DNA of 25,791 nt. It comes from a virus. Positions 6,784-14,347 of this stretch are shown here, piece by piece. A program made the translations under genes and the position numbers. The stretch is taken from positions 1 through 25,791 of IMG/VR virus record IMGVR_UViG_3300027291_000024; one strand, written 5' to 3'. The notes beneath the pieces are model-generated. The model had not been told where the DNA came from. It saw only the letters and a list, made by a program, of their open reading frames with translations, and did not search any database. Position 1 is the stretch's first letter. Each line of letters starts with the position of its first letter.

Positions 6784-8456
6784 TAGAATGTTCCTCCATC
6801 AAGAGTAGCGTATACAAGTGCTGTACCATTAGACTGCAACACTCTTCCTGCAGCACCAATTGATAACTTTCTAAATCCATTTGTCGTGTTAGCAACAAGA
6901 ATATCTTCTGCTGTATAACTGTTAAGACCAGTACCACCACTGTTACCTGATAGAGCTGTGGTAAGGTTTAAAGAGTTTGCAGTGATAGTTACAGCAATAG
7001 TTGAGTTAGCTGAGAGTGCAACAGCAGTACTATTAGTTACAAGACCACCAGAAACTAAGAAGGAAGAAAGCGAAGCTCTTCTGAATGATGCATGAGCCGT
7101 ATTGATTACACTACCTGGATCCGGTGTATAGTTGTCAAATAAATAGTATACATCATCAGTAGCATCACGTATAAAACCAGTATGTCTATCAGTTGCACCA
7201 TCATTATAATGGCCTACAAAACCAATGTCAACTAGATCAGATGCATTATTTGTTCCCAACTGAATTATTGGATCGGAAACAAGTAACGAACTTACATTAA
7301 TTGTTGTTACGTTACCAGAAACAACTAAGTTTCCAGAAATCTGAACATTGCCGTCAAAGTAACCAGAGTGAGAATGAACATTGGCTGCATGTATTTCATT
7401 CCATCTGATTGTATTATTACCAATATTATACGTTGCATTGGCGTTAGGCATGATATCAGTATTAACAAGAGCTTTAATAGTGATAACATCGGTGGTATTA
7501 CTACCCAATACAGTATTACCATTAACTGTTAGATCTTGAAATGTTACTGCACCAGTCGTTGAAATATCTTGACCTACATGAACACCAGTAGCATTAACTA
7601 CAACACCAGTACCTGCATTAACAAATACACCTGTAGAATTTGAAACGATACCGTTACCGGCAACTACTGCAATTGTAGGAGCTGATCCTTCTGAGGACCC
7701 GCTACCAGAAATACCGTTACCAGCTGTAATTGTTGCTACGTAGTTACCAGTTGTTTTTGTTCCCAGTGCAATACCATCATCTTTAACTCTGAGAGCGCCA
7801 CCAGAAATTTCAATTGTTGAGCTATCTACATTAGCGAATACACCAGTTGAGTTTGCAACAATACCACCACCAGCAACGACTGCTACGGTTGGAGTAGATC
7901 CTTCTGAAGTACCATTGCCAGACAAACCATTACCTGCTGTAATTGTTGCAACATAGTTACCTGTAGTATCTGTGCCAAGTGCAATAGCATCTGCAGCAAT
8001 AGTTGCTACACCGTTCGCATCGATTGTAATATCACCAGATACAGATACGTTTCTGAATACACCGGTTGAGTTTGCAACAAGGATCTGTGCACCAGTGACA
8101 CCGGATGTCTCAACATCAGATAAATCACTCAGTGAAGTAGCAGGATTACCCCAGTACAAACCACCTGTTGAATTTGCTAAAAGTGCCTGAGCGTTACCAG
8201 AAGATCCATTTGCATAAATTTTAGTAGGTACAAGATTAGCAACTCTGATCTCGTCCAAATACCCGGTACCATTAGCAACAAGTGCTTGATTAGCTGTAAG
8301 AGTACCAGGATATCTTCTACCACCAATAGGACGAACATACTGCCCATCACCAATGAATAGTACCTCACCATTAGACGTATACGCTAATTCACCGTCTTCC
8401 AGTGTTGCTGGCACCGCCGTCAGGGCGGAACGCTTAATTTGAATAAGATTAGACAT
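6783..8456 (-). CDS. Tail fibre protein (557 aa)
   Basis: This 557-residue protein opens MSNLIQIKRSALTAVPATLE and continues DGELAYTSNGEVLFIGDGQY, the typical N-terminal fibre attachment domain. Residues about 50-150 hold LLANSTGGLYW-type segments. Residues 161-280 contain two copies of a 71-residue repeat (GTDTTGNYVATITAGNGLSG and GTKTTGNYVATITAGNGISG). Residues about 335-465 form the domain shared with the 615-residue fibre (NIGNNTIRWNEIHAANVHS, LVSDPIIQLGTNN, IGFVGHYNDG, HTGFIRDATDDVYYLFDNY). It ends YATLDGGTF, a terminal motif seen on collar-like fibre subunits. AAAGG lies upstream of the ATG, and the gene follows the preceding small gene by 26 bases. A virion fibre role is well supported by architecture; the receptor is unknown. 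Confidence 0.8.
   Translation of the reverse strand: MSNLIQIKRSALTAVPATLEDGELAYTSNGEVLFIGDGQYVRPIGGRRYPGTLTANQALVANGTGYLDEIRVANLVPTKIYANGSSGNAQALLANSTGGLYWGNPATSLSDLSDVETSGVTGAQILVANSTGVFRNVSVSGDITIDANGVATIAADAIALGTDTTGNYVATITAGNGLSGNGTSEGSTPTVAVVAGGGIVANSTGVFANVDSSTIEISGGALRVKDDGIALGTKTTGNYVATITAGNGISGSGSSEGSAPTIAVVAGNGIVSNSTGVFVNAGTGVVVNATGVHVGQDISTTGAVTFQDLTVNGNTVLGSNTTDVITIKALVNTDIMPNANATYNIGNNTIRWNEIHAANVHSHSGYFDGNVQISGNLVVSGNVTTINVSSLLVSDPIIQLGTNNASDLVDIGFVGHYNDGATDRHTGFIRDATDDVYYLFDNYTPDPGSVINTAHASFRRASLSSFLVSGGLVTNSTAVALSANSTIAVTITANSLNLTTALSGNSGGTGLNSYTAEDILVANTTNGFRKLSIGAAGRVLQSNGTALVYATLDGGTF
6791..6797 (-). promoter_or_regulatory. Strong Shine-Dalgarno selecting the GTG start at 6783
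   Basis: The minus strand reads GGAGGAA, seven bases complementary to the 16S rRNA tail, 8 bases ahead of GTG. It lies within the last codons of the 557-residue fibre. It is the strongest ribosome site I noticed in the window and explains use of a non-ATG start. Confidence 0.7.
7617..7976 (-). repeat. Tandem 213-base (71-residue) repeat in the 557-aa fibre
   Basis: Copy one spans codons 161-231 (7764-7976). Copy two begins at codon 232 and stays similar for about 49 residues (7617-7763). Corresponding words such as GNYVATITAGNG and VVAG.GIV.NSTGVF are offset by exactly 71 residues (for example GCAATA at 7981 and 7768 on the plus strand). The copies have diverged in sequence. The pattern resembles triple-beta stem repeats of fibres. 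Confidence 0.8.
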
Positions 8457-8482
8457 CTTTTACCTTTTTTATAATTATTATG

Positions 8483-8722
8483 CTAGAACGAACCGCCGTT
8501 TACGTTTGGAGTCTTTAATATATATTTATCACTATTGGCATCGTACACCAAAGTTGCTCCATCGACTAGTTCTTGCTCAACAACATCAAAAAGTTGATCC
8601 AATCTTGGTTTTGTTACTAGGGAAAGCGGGGAAACAGATACTAACTGTTGGCCTACAGTGGTTACAGACGCCTTAATTGTTCCACCGCCTGGTGTTACTA
8701 GTTGTGCTTTTATGACTGACAT
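8483..8722 (-). CDS. Small conserved structural protein (79 aa)
   Basis: This 79-residue protein begins MSVIKAQLVTPGGGTIKASV and ends with a segment typical of fibre-associated proteins: DGATLVYDANSDKYILK, then a Gly-rich end NGGSF. The last residues resemble the DGGTF end of the 557-residue fibre encoded next. The middle, KPRLDQLFDVVEQELVDG, is likely helical. I know this type as a small marine T4-like structural protein without an assigned function. The start has GAGGT at a good distance and only 4 bases separate it from the preceding stop, so the Shine-Dalgarno overlaps the previous coding region. It may be a short linker or collar subunit; that is inference. Confidence 0.7.
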   Translation of the reverse strand: MSVIKAQLVTPGGGTIKASVTTVGQQLVSVSPLSLVTKPRLDQLFDVVEQELVDGATLVYDANSDKYILKTPNVNGGSF

Positions 8723-8726
8723 TTGG

Positions 8727-9056
8727 TTACCTCGTTACGCCAGGGGTTACTGTTACGATACCTTCTACAATTCTTGTCACTACATTCGCTGAACTTGTTA
8801 TTTCAACATCGTAAACATACCTACCGGGCTCAATATTAGCAGTTTGATTTGCTGTTAACTGTAAGCCAACTGTACCACTCATTCCACCAAGAGATACTGA
8901 AAATGATCTAGAGTTAGATGATGAGTAAGTTTTTCTCATCTGAGATGCACCGGTATAACCGGTTAGATTAATGGCACCACCATCCACATCAGTCAATGCA
9001 ATTGATGTATTAAAGTTAGTGCCTTGATCTATAATTAAATTAGCCTTTGTTGCCAT
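8727..9056 (-). CDS. Small beta-sandwich virion protein (109 aa)
   Basis: This 109-residue protein reads MATKANLIIDQGTNFNTSIA, then LTDVDGGAINLTGYTGASQM, RKTYSSSNSRSFSVSLGG, LQLTANQTANIEPGRYVYDV and VTRIVEGIVTVTPGVTR. The pattern 'DLTGYT...QMRK...LTA.QTA.L.PGRYVYDVE....VTRI.EGIVTVTP.VTR' is a widespread small phage protein with an Ig-like or beta-sandwich fold, found near tail fibre genes in many phages. There is no coiled coil or membrane segment. Its ATG lies 17 bases inside the end of the S74 fibre gene, with GAAGAG upstream, suggesting translational coupling. It probably decorates or connects fibres; the exact position in the virion is unknown. Confidence 0.8.
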   Translation of the reverse strand: MATKANLIIDQGTNFNTSIALTDVDGGAINLTGYTGASQMRKTYSSSNSRSFSVSLGGMSGTVGLQLTANQTANIEPGRYVYDVEITSSANVVTRIVEGIVTVTPGVTR

Positions 9057-12000
9057 TTTTTAACTCTTCTATTTCTTGTTTTAGTTCTACAATAGCAGCA
9101 AATGCAAGAGCCGATAACTTCTCATAATCTACTGCAAGAGTGCCATCCGTTCTCGTTCTTACTGCAAGTGGGAATGCTTTTTCTACATCCTGAGCAATGA
9201 CACCAAAGTCATTCTTAACAACAAAGTATCCATCTTCACCACCACGTTCATCAATATAATCCTGAGTCCAGCTAAATGTCTTACCACCAATCTGTGATAC
9301 AATATCAACTGCACCCTTAATATCTTCAACATTCTCTTTGAATTTTATGTCCGAAGGTGCAAACGCTGTAATATTATTTAGAGCTCTAATTTCACCGGAA
9401 GTACCCAATGTTGCACCACCAACTGATAGTGACTTAATTGATGTGTTAGCGTTTGTTGCTAGGATCTGCTCTCTACCAATCGCTGTGACTACTGTTGAGT
9501 TTGCAATACGTAACTCTTCAAAAGTAACATAAGAGTTAACAGTAGTGGTACCTAATCTTACACCTGAGGTGAAATCAATATTACCAATATGAGTTGCATT
9601 AGCTGAATAGTAACCTGTTGCGTTAGCTACACCAGTACTGTACATACCTGTTGCATTGGCTAAGAATGTTGTATGGTTCTTAATTGATGATGATGTGATT
9701 ACAGTATTAACTGAGCTATTACCAAGTCGTATAGCATTAGTATCCATACTTGCACCATTGGTGGCTGCAATAGCAGATACTGTAAATGATGTGGATGTAT
9801 TAACAGCACCAACTACTTGCAACGCACCACTCAAATAGTTCCGTACCTCATTATTACAGAAAATACCAAATCTATTTGTTACTCTTGTGTTATTGGTTGG
9901 GTAATCACCATATAACAAGTAGCCATTGGTTACTGTCATTGACGCACCTGGTTCAATAGTACTATGATAACCAAATGCATTACCGATATTACCAGTACTT
10001 GAACCTACAATCAGTGACTTGCTGCCATACGCTACGTTAATTATACCAGTACTAACTGCTCCAACTGCTGTGTACGTACCATATGCAGCATCAACAGTAT
10101 TAGCTGCTGTACCACCAGCTTGGTTATATGCAGAGAAATAACCACCAAACGCCGTTGTTGTTCTCGCATTTGCACCAACCGTATTTGCATTGAAGACCTG
10201 ACCTATGGAACCATAGTGTGTTGAATTAAGGTTTGCACCAGCAGAATTTCTATTCTGCGAGTTATTGAAAGCCTGATCATACCCACCCACAACGTATCGA
10301 GCAGCTGCGTGAGCTACGTTGGAATTATGAACAATAGTCCAATTTCCACCCCAGTCATTGTCTGTTGTATATGCTTTAATGATATTCAATGCATATGTCG
10401 ATGGCGTAGAGTTACCAATACCAACTGCACCAGATGTCGTATTACCAATAATCAACGTGGTAGCATTTGCGGTAATATTACCAAGTGCAATATTCAATCC
10501 ATTTGCATTTAAGTTACCAGTTGCGTTTGCATAACCGGCAATTGTTGTGTTGCCTGCACCTAAAGCACCATTGAATGTCAATGCACCAGTAACGGTTACA
10601 GCGTTACTGAAGGTAGCAGCACCTGTTACAGCTAATGTATTTGAGAATGTTGCAGCACCTGTTAAATTCAAAGTATTGCTAAATGTGACCGCACGTGTTA
10701 CAGATAACGTGCTACCAAATGTAACAGCACCAGTTGCAGATAACGTGTTACTAAATGTAACAGCACCGGTTGCAGATAGCGTGTTGCTAAATGTAGCTAC
10801 ATTGTTAAATGTAGCTACTCCGGTTATCAATGAGTTACCTGATACAATCAGGTTACCTGAAATATTTGTGTATGTGTTGACCGTAAGATGTGCACCAATA
10901 CTCAATAGTCCAGTTACATTAGCAGATCCAGTTACTTGTAATGCCACTGTAGGAGCAGTATTATTGATACCAACTCTATTATTAACAGCATCAACAAAGA
11001 ATGTACCAGCGTCGATGTTTACATTACCAGCCAAAGTATGTGATGTACCACTGATAGTCACATTACCACCAAGAGTTACATTGTTAGCTAATGTAGTGTT
11101 ACCAACAACATTCAACATACCAGACAGGTAGTTGTTTGATTCACCCTGCATGTAGATACCAAACTTATTAGTTGTGTTTGAACCGGTGTGTGAACCAAAG
11201 TATAGATAACCCGTTGTAATTGTGCCTAATGTATTACTTTCAACTGTTGAAGAAACACCATACGCTGTTGATATGTTACCTGTGACGGTTGAGTTAGCAA
11301 CTTGAACTAAAGAATTCAAACCAGTTGCAGTAGAAATTACACCTCTACCCCATGATCTTGCTACAGCAGTTACAGCGGCTGCGCTGCTAACAGTATTAGC
11401 AGTCGTACCACCTGCAGCATTTCTAGATTCAAAGTATCCAGCACCTAACAAGGTCAATCTTGAGTTCTCAGTACCCATCTCAGTATTAGCATTTTTTGCT
11501 ATTACTACTGTACCGTACAAATCATTACCAGGATTACCGTTTGTTGAGTTAGCACTCAAAGTATTTGCAAAAGCCTGGATATATTGTGAGTAGTGCTGTC
11601 TTGCAGCAGTCATTGTTGCATTGTTGTATACTGTACTGATCGATGAGCCGTAGCTAGTTGCATCAGATGCGTATGTCTTGTAGATTGATAATCCTGTGTT
11701 AGTTAGGAATGTTGTGTTACCAATCGTGATCACGCCAGATATATTATTACCAATCTTCAACGTTGTTGAGTTAGCAGTCATGTTACCAAGAGCAATTATA
11801 ACTTGATTGGCGTATACATTTGTTGTCGAGGTAATGTCGGAATTAAAAACAATAGGTAAATTGAATGTAACACCGTTAGAGAATGTTACGTTACCCGTAA
11901 CCGATAAGGTATTACTTAATGTTGTAGCACCAGCAACAGATAATGTGTTACTTAATGTGACACCACCAGTTACAGCCAATGTATTGGTAAATGCAGATGC

Positions 12001-14139
12001 ACCAGCTACAGATAAGGTATTACCAAAAGTTACTTGACCTGTGTACTGTGTAGTACCAGTAAATGCTGTAGTACCACCAATTGAGAGTGAACCACCAATT
12101 GTAGTGTTACCAGCAATTATGAGGTTGTTACCAATAGCAGTTAGACCTGTTACACCGAGTCCACCTCTTACTGTTAGTAGTTTAGGAGTAATAAAATGAC
12201 CAGGTTGAGCTGTTGCAGCAATTGATGATAGATTGATTGCTGTACCACCAGGAGTAGCTGCTAGCTGAATATGTGATGCATTAGCTGTGATTATATAATA
12301 ATCAGTATTATTAGCAAGACCACCAATAACAGTGTTACCTGTTCCTACTGAGTATGTTACAATATCATTGTTGGAGATATTAGTAGTATCACCAGCAGAT
12401 ATAAATCCTTTTATGGAGCTGTTACCAACCAGTACTGATGATGCATTACCAGAGAATGTAAGTGTAGTAGTATTGGATACTAATAACCGGTTAACAAACG
12501 AGATACCACCATTAACTCTTAGGCTACTATTAGCTACAACTGCACCGTTTACTGTTAACGTACTATTTGCTGTTATAGGAGGTGCTAAAATTACAGATGC
12601 GGCTCCAGATGTAACTTCGAAGTTACCCAAACTCTTTAGCCCACCATTAAAGAACACTTGACTATTACGGAAGTTGATAGCTGTGCTTGTTACGTCAAAA
12701 TCACCAACAGTACTGACGAGCCCCTGGGTCGTTATACTTGCTGCATTTATATTATTAGCAAAATTAGCAGTTCTATTGACTTGTAAAGTTAACAGTGTTG
12801 TATTGGATGCAGCAGCCAGTGTACCTCTCACCTGAGCGCCTGGAGCCACTAGGAAATGACCTGGCTGTGAGCTGGTAGGTACTGATGTTAGGTTTACAGC
12901 TGCATTGGATGATGCATTGACCAACTGAATAGCTGTTGAGTTGGTAGTCAGTATATAATAAGCTGCACCATTAGTTAAACCACCAATAGCTGTGTTTCCT
13001 GTATTTGCAATATATGTAACTAGATCATTATTAGAATATGAACCAGTTCTTGCACCCATCAGCAAGAAACCATTAGCAGTGCTATTACCAATTAGCACTG
13101 TTGTTGTATTACCATTGAATGTCTGTGCACCACCACCAGAAGAAACACCTGAACTGCCACCACCAATTGAGCCTGTAACAACAACATTACCTGCAATAAT
13201 TAAATCTCCACCAACTTGTAGGTTCGCTCCCACGTTAGCCATACCGGAAATCTTAGCATCACCAGCAACTTCCAAAGCTACTGATGGTGATGCAGTATTA
13301 ACACCTAATCTATTTGTTGATGCGTCTAGTACAAAACTACCCGAGTCAAAAATAACGTTTCCAGCAACAGAAAGAGTACTGCCAAGAGATACTGCACCGA
13401 CAATATTAGCTGTGTTACTGAATGTAACATTGCCTACTACTGCTAAAGTGTTACTCAATACAACATTACCAGTTACTGCTAGCGTATTACTAAATGTAAC
13501 ATTACCAACAGCTGATACACTATTACTGAATGCTACACCACCAGTATACTGAACAGTGCCTGTGAAAGCTGTGTTACCTGCAACAGTAAGCACACCACCA
13601 ACTGTTGTGTTACCTGTTATGTTTGCTTGACCTGTAACGTGCAGAGCAACGCCAGGAGCCGTGTTGTTTATACCAACTCTGTTATTGACGGAATCAACAT
13701 ATAGTGTTCCGGAGTCGATGTTAACATTGCCTCCAACAACATGCGAAGTACCACTAATGGTTACATTACCAGCTATATTTGCTAACCCACTAATAGTAGC
13801 GTTACCAGAAGCAGTAATAGATTGCGTACCTATCCCAGTAGTAGTGATTGTTGTATTAACAGTTGAGTTACCAACCGATACATTACTCGTCACAAAGAGA
13901 ACATTACTTGTAGTTAGTGTACCACCCCTTAGACCAAGGGTACCAGATCCACTTACAACAACACTGTTTGATACAAACGTACCATTAATTACAGCATTAC
14001 CAGTTGTAATACTACCAGCAGTATTTGCTACAGCAGTAACAGTGTATGTGGAGTATCCATATAACAGAGTGTTGGTTTTATCAACCCAGTTTTGGAATGA
14101 ATCTGTTACGATATTTACATTAGATGTTTGGATTGCCAT
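9040..14139 (-). CDS. Giant tail fibre (1699 aa) with C-terminal S74 intramolecular chaperone
   Basis: The N-terminus (MAIQTSNVNIVTDSFQNWVD) is probably the attachment segment. The stem holds three blocks of 12-residue repeats of the form FSNTLAVTGNVT at residues about 205-260, 702-750 and 1113-1185. Segments with the signature D..NNRVGIN.T.P.VAL.VTG occur at about 147-170, 270-292 and 1048-1071. A ~65-residue module (NND.VTY...GNT.IGGL..) occurs at 362-429 and 584-649. A ~200-residue domain is duplicated at 816-1013 and 1249-1444. The C-terminal ~110 residues, APSDIKFKENVEDI to FGVIAQDVEKAFP to VDYEKLSALAFAAIVELKQE, are a peptidase S74 (endosialidase-type) chaperone with the Ser-Lys pair at S1596 and K1601. 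In this family the domain drives trimerisation and then cuts itself off. The start overlaps the previous gene by 20 bases and has GAAGAG upstream. Most likely a main long fibre. Confidence 0.9.
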   Translation of the reverse strand: MAIQTSNVNIVTDSFQNWVDKTNTLLYGYSTYTVTAVANTAGSITTGNAVINGTFVSNSVVVSGSGTLGLRGGTLTTSNVLFVTSNVSVGNSTVNTTITTTGIGTQSITASGNATISGLANIAGNVTISGTSHVVGGNVNIDSGTLYVDSVNNRVGINNTAPGVALHVTGQANITGNTTVGGVLTVAGNTAFTGTVQYTGGVAFSNSVSAVGNVTFSNTLAVTGNVVLSNTLAVVGNVTFSNTANIVGAVSLGSTLSVAGNVIFDSGSFVLDASTNRLGVNTASPSVALEVAGDAKISGMANVGANLQVGGDLIIAGNVVVTGSIGGGSSGVSSGGGAQTFNGNTTTVLIGNSTANGFLLMGARTGSYSNNDLVTYIANTGNTAIGGLTNGAAYYILTTNSTAIQLVNASSNAAVNLTSVPTSSQPGHFLVAPGAQVRGTLAAASNTTLLTLQVNRTANFANNINAASITTQGLVSTVGDFDVTSTAINFRNSQVFFNGGLKSLGNFEVTSGAASVILAPPITANSTLTVNGAVVANSSLRVNGGISFVNRLLVSNTTTLTFSGNASSVLVGNSSIKGFISAGDTTNISNNDIVTYSVGTGNTVIGGLANNTDYYIITANASHIQLAATPGGTAINLSSIAATAQPGHFITPKLLTVRGGLGVTGLTAIGNNLIIAGNTTIGGSLSIGGTTAFTGTTQYTGQVTFGNTLSVAGASAFTNTLAVTGGVTLSNTLSVAGATTLSNTLSVTGNVTFSNGVTFNLPIVFNSDITSTTNVYANQVIIALGNMTANSTTLKIGNNISGVITIGNTTFLTNTGLSIYKTYASDATSYGSSISTVYNNATMTAARQHYSQYIQAFANTLSANSTNGNPGNDLYGTVVIAKNANTEMGTENSRLTLLGAGYFESRNAAGGTTANTVSSAAAVTAVARSWGRGVISTATGLNSLVQVANSTVTGNISTAYGVSSTVESNTLGTITTGYLYFGSHTGSNTTNKFGIYMQGESNNYLSGMLNVVGNTTLANNVTLGGNVTISGTSHTLAGNVNIDAGTFFVDAVNNRVGINNTAPTVALQVTGSANVTGLLSIGAHLTVNTYTNISGNLIVSGNSLITGVATFNNVATFSNTLSATGAVTFSNTLSATGAVTFGSTLSVTRAVTFSNTLNLTGAATFSNTLAVTGAATFSNAVTVTGALTFNGALGAGNTTIAGYANATGNLNANGLNIALGNITANATTLIIGNTTSGAVGIGNSTPSTYALNIIKAYTTDNDWGGNWTIVHNSNVAHAAARYVVGGYDQAFNNSQNRNSAGANLNSTHYGSIGQVFNANTVGANARTTTAFGGYFSAYNQAGGTAANTVDAAYGTYTAVGAVSTGIINVAYGSKSLIVGSSTGNIGNAFGYHSTIEPGASMTVTNGYLLYGDYPTNNTRVTNRFGIFCNNEVRNYLSGALQVVGAVNTSTSFTVSAIAATNGASMDTNAIRLGNSSVNTVITSSSIKNHTTFLANATGMYSTGVANATGYYSANATHIGNIDFTSGVRLGTTTVNSYVTFEELRIANSTVVTAIGREQILATNANTSIKSLSVGGATLGTSGEIRALNNITAFAPSDIKFKENVEDIKGAVDIVSQIGGKTFSWTQDYIDERGGEDGYFVVKNDFGVIAQDVEKAFPLAVRTRTDGTLAVDYEKLSALAFAAIVELKQEIEELKNGNKG
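9042..9372 (-). other. S74 self-cleaving chaperone domain of the giant fibre
   Basis: Codons about 1590-1699 form the C-terminal chaperone. The predicted cleavage is next to S1596 in the word PSDIKFKEN, with K1601 five residues on as the partner of the catalytic serine, the spacing known for the endosialidase family. The segment ends in a charged helix (LKQEIEELKNGNKG) expected to form the trimeric coiled coil. After assembly of the trimer this part is expected to be released, so the mature fibre should be about 1595 residues. Confidence 0.8.
9808..10395 (-). repeat. Second copy of the ~200-residue duplicated fibre domain
   Basis: Codons 1249-1444 align with codons 816-1013: IIKAYTTD with IYKTYASD, FGGYFSAYNQAGGTAANTVD with GAGYFESRNAAGGTTANTVS, NRFGIFCNNEVRNYLSGAL with NKFGIYMQGESNNYLSGML. 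Both end in L.VVG. The copies are strongly diverged, so the duplication is old or was acquired separately. Confidence 0.7.
10583..10816 (-). repeat. 36-base repeat block 3 in the giant fibre
   Basis: Six consecutive 36-base units (10583-10618, 10619-10654, 10655-10690, 10691-10726, 10727-10762, 10763-10798) are followed by an 18-base half-unit at 10799-10816. Each unit codes for 12 residues such as TLSATGAVTFSN. Units at 10727 and 10763 are nearly identical and mark the most recent duplication. The pattern fits a beta-helical or triple-beta stem of adjustable length. Confidence 0.85.
11101..11694 (-). repeat. First copy of the ~200-residue duplicated fibre domain
   Basis: Codons 816-1013 are the first copy of the domain repeated at 9808-10395. 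They contain NDLYGTVVIAKNAN, YFESRNAAGGTTANTV, TAYGVSSTVESNTLGTITTG and KFGIYMQ. Alternating 'AYG...T' and 'TITTGYL.FG' strands resemble a beta-prism or beta-helix fibre domain common before S74 ends. Confidence 0.7.
11891..12034 (-). repeat. 36-base repeat block 2 in the giant fibre
   Basis: Four 36-base units (11891-11926, 11927-11962, 11963-11998, 11999-12034) code for the same 12-residue pattern as block 3, for example NTLSVAGATTLS. The reading frame and unit phase match the other blocks. Confidence 0.85.
13358..13537 (-). repeat. 36-base repeat block 1 in the giant fibre
   Basis: Five 36-base units start at 13358, 13394, 13430, 13466 and 13502, and more degenerate units can be traced to about 13609. 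They code for the 12-residue pattern seen as SNTLAVTGNVVL. Together with blocks 2 and 3 this gives one repeat type at three separated places in the same stem. Confidence 0.8.
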
Positions 14140-14347
14140 TGTTCTCTCTTCGTATTAAAACTGATAACATACTCTTGATATCATCAAGATCGCCTTTTAG
14201 GTTATCAATTTGACCTTGCAAATCGTTGTGGTTTTTTTGTTGAGCTCGTTGCTGCTTATAGAGACTGTAGGCCTCCGCATTTGTATTTATTAGTGCGTGA
14301 TTACTACTATCTCTATTAAAACTACCATCATCAGTTTTTATAATCAT
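14120..14347 (-). CDS. Small coiled-coil protein (75 aa) upstream of the giant fibre
   Basis: This 75-residue protein starts MIIKTDDGSFNRDSSNHALI and continues NTNAEAYSLYKQQRAQQKNH. It ends in a heptad-patterned helix (LQGQIDNLKGDLDDIKSMLSVLIRR). The arrangement 'ALINTN..AY..Y...R' followed by a short coiled coil is, to my knowledge, a small protein regularly found in tail gene clusters of T4-like phages, with no proven function. Its ATG overlaps the TGA of the DUF4815 gene (ATGA), and its end overlaps the giant fibre by 20 bases, so it is sandwiched between the two in a coupled set. No strong Shine-Dalgarno was seen, which fits re-initiation. It could be a fibre or baseplate assembly helper or a minor virion protein. 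Confidence 0.75.
   Translation of the reverse strand: MIIKTDDGSFNRDSSNHALINTNAEAYSLYKQQRAQQKNHNDLQGQIDNLKGDLDDIKSMLSVLIRRENNGNPNI

Noticed and set aside
8414-8428. GC-rich hairpin CCGCC-GTCAG-GGCGG as a terminator
   Set aside because: It lies within the first 15 codons of the 557-residue fibre, has only a 5-base stem and no T-run, and its sequence is explained by the coding frame.
407-9056. Diversity-generating retroelement variable region in a fibre gene
   Set aside because: No reverse transcriptase, template repeat or C-type lectin-like C-terminus is visible in the window. Adhesin diversity here looks modular rather than mutational.
10583-10816. CRISPR-like array (regular repeats)
   Set aside because: The units abut with no spacers, keep the reading frame and encode a 12-residue protein repeat; this is a fibre stem.
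10547-14158. Long plus-strand open frames opposite the giant fibre (for example at 10547-11131, 12992-13552 and 13661-14158)
   Set aside because: They are antisense shadows created by the repeat and codon bias of the fibre. Their proteins are Val/Leu/Thr/Pro-rich nonsense with no ribosome sites or family motifs.
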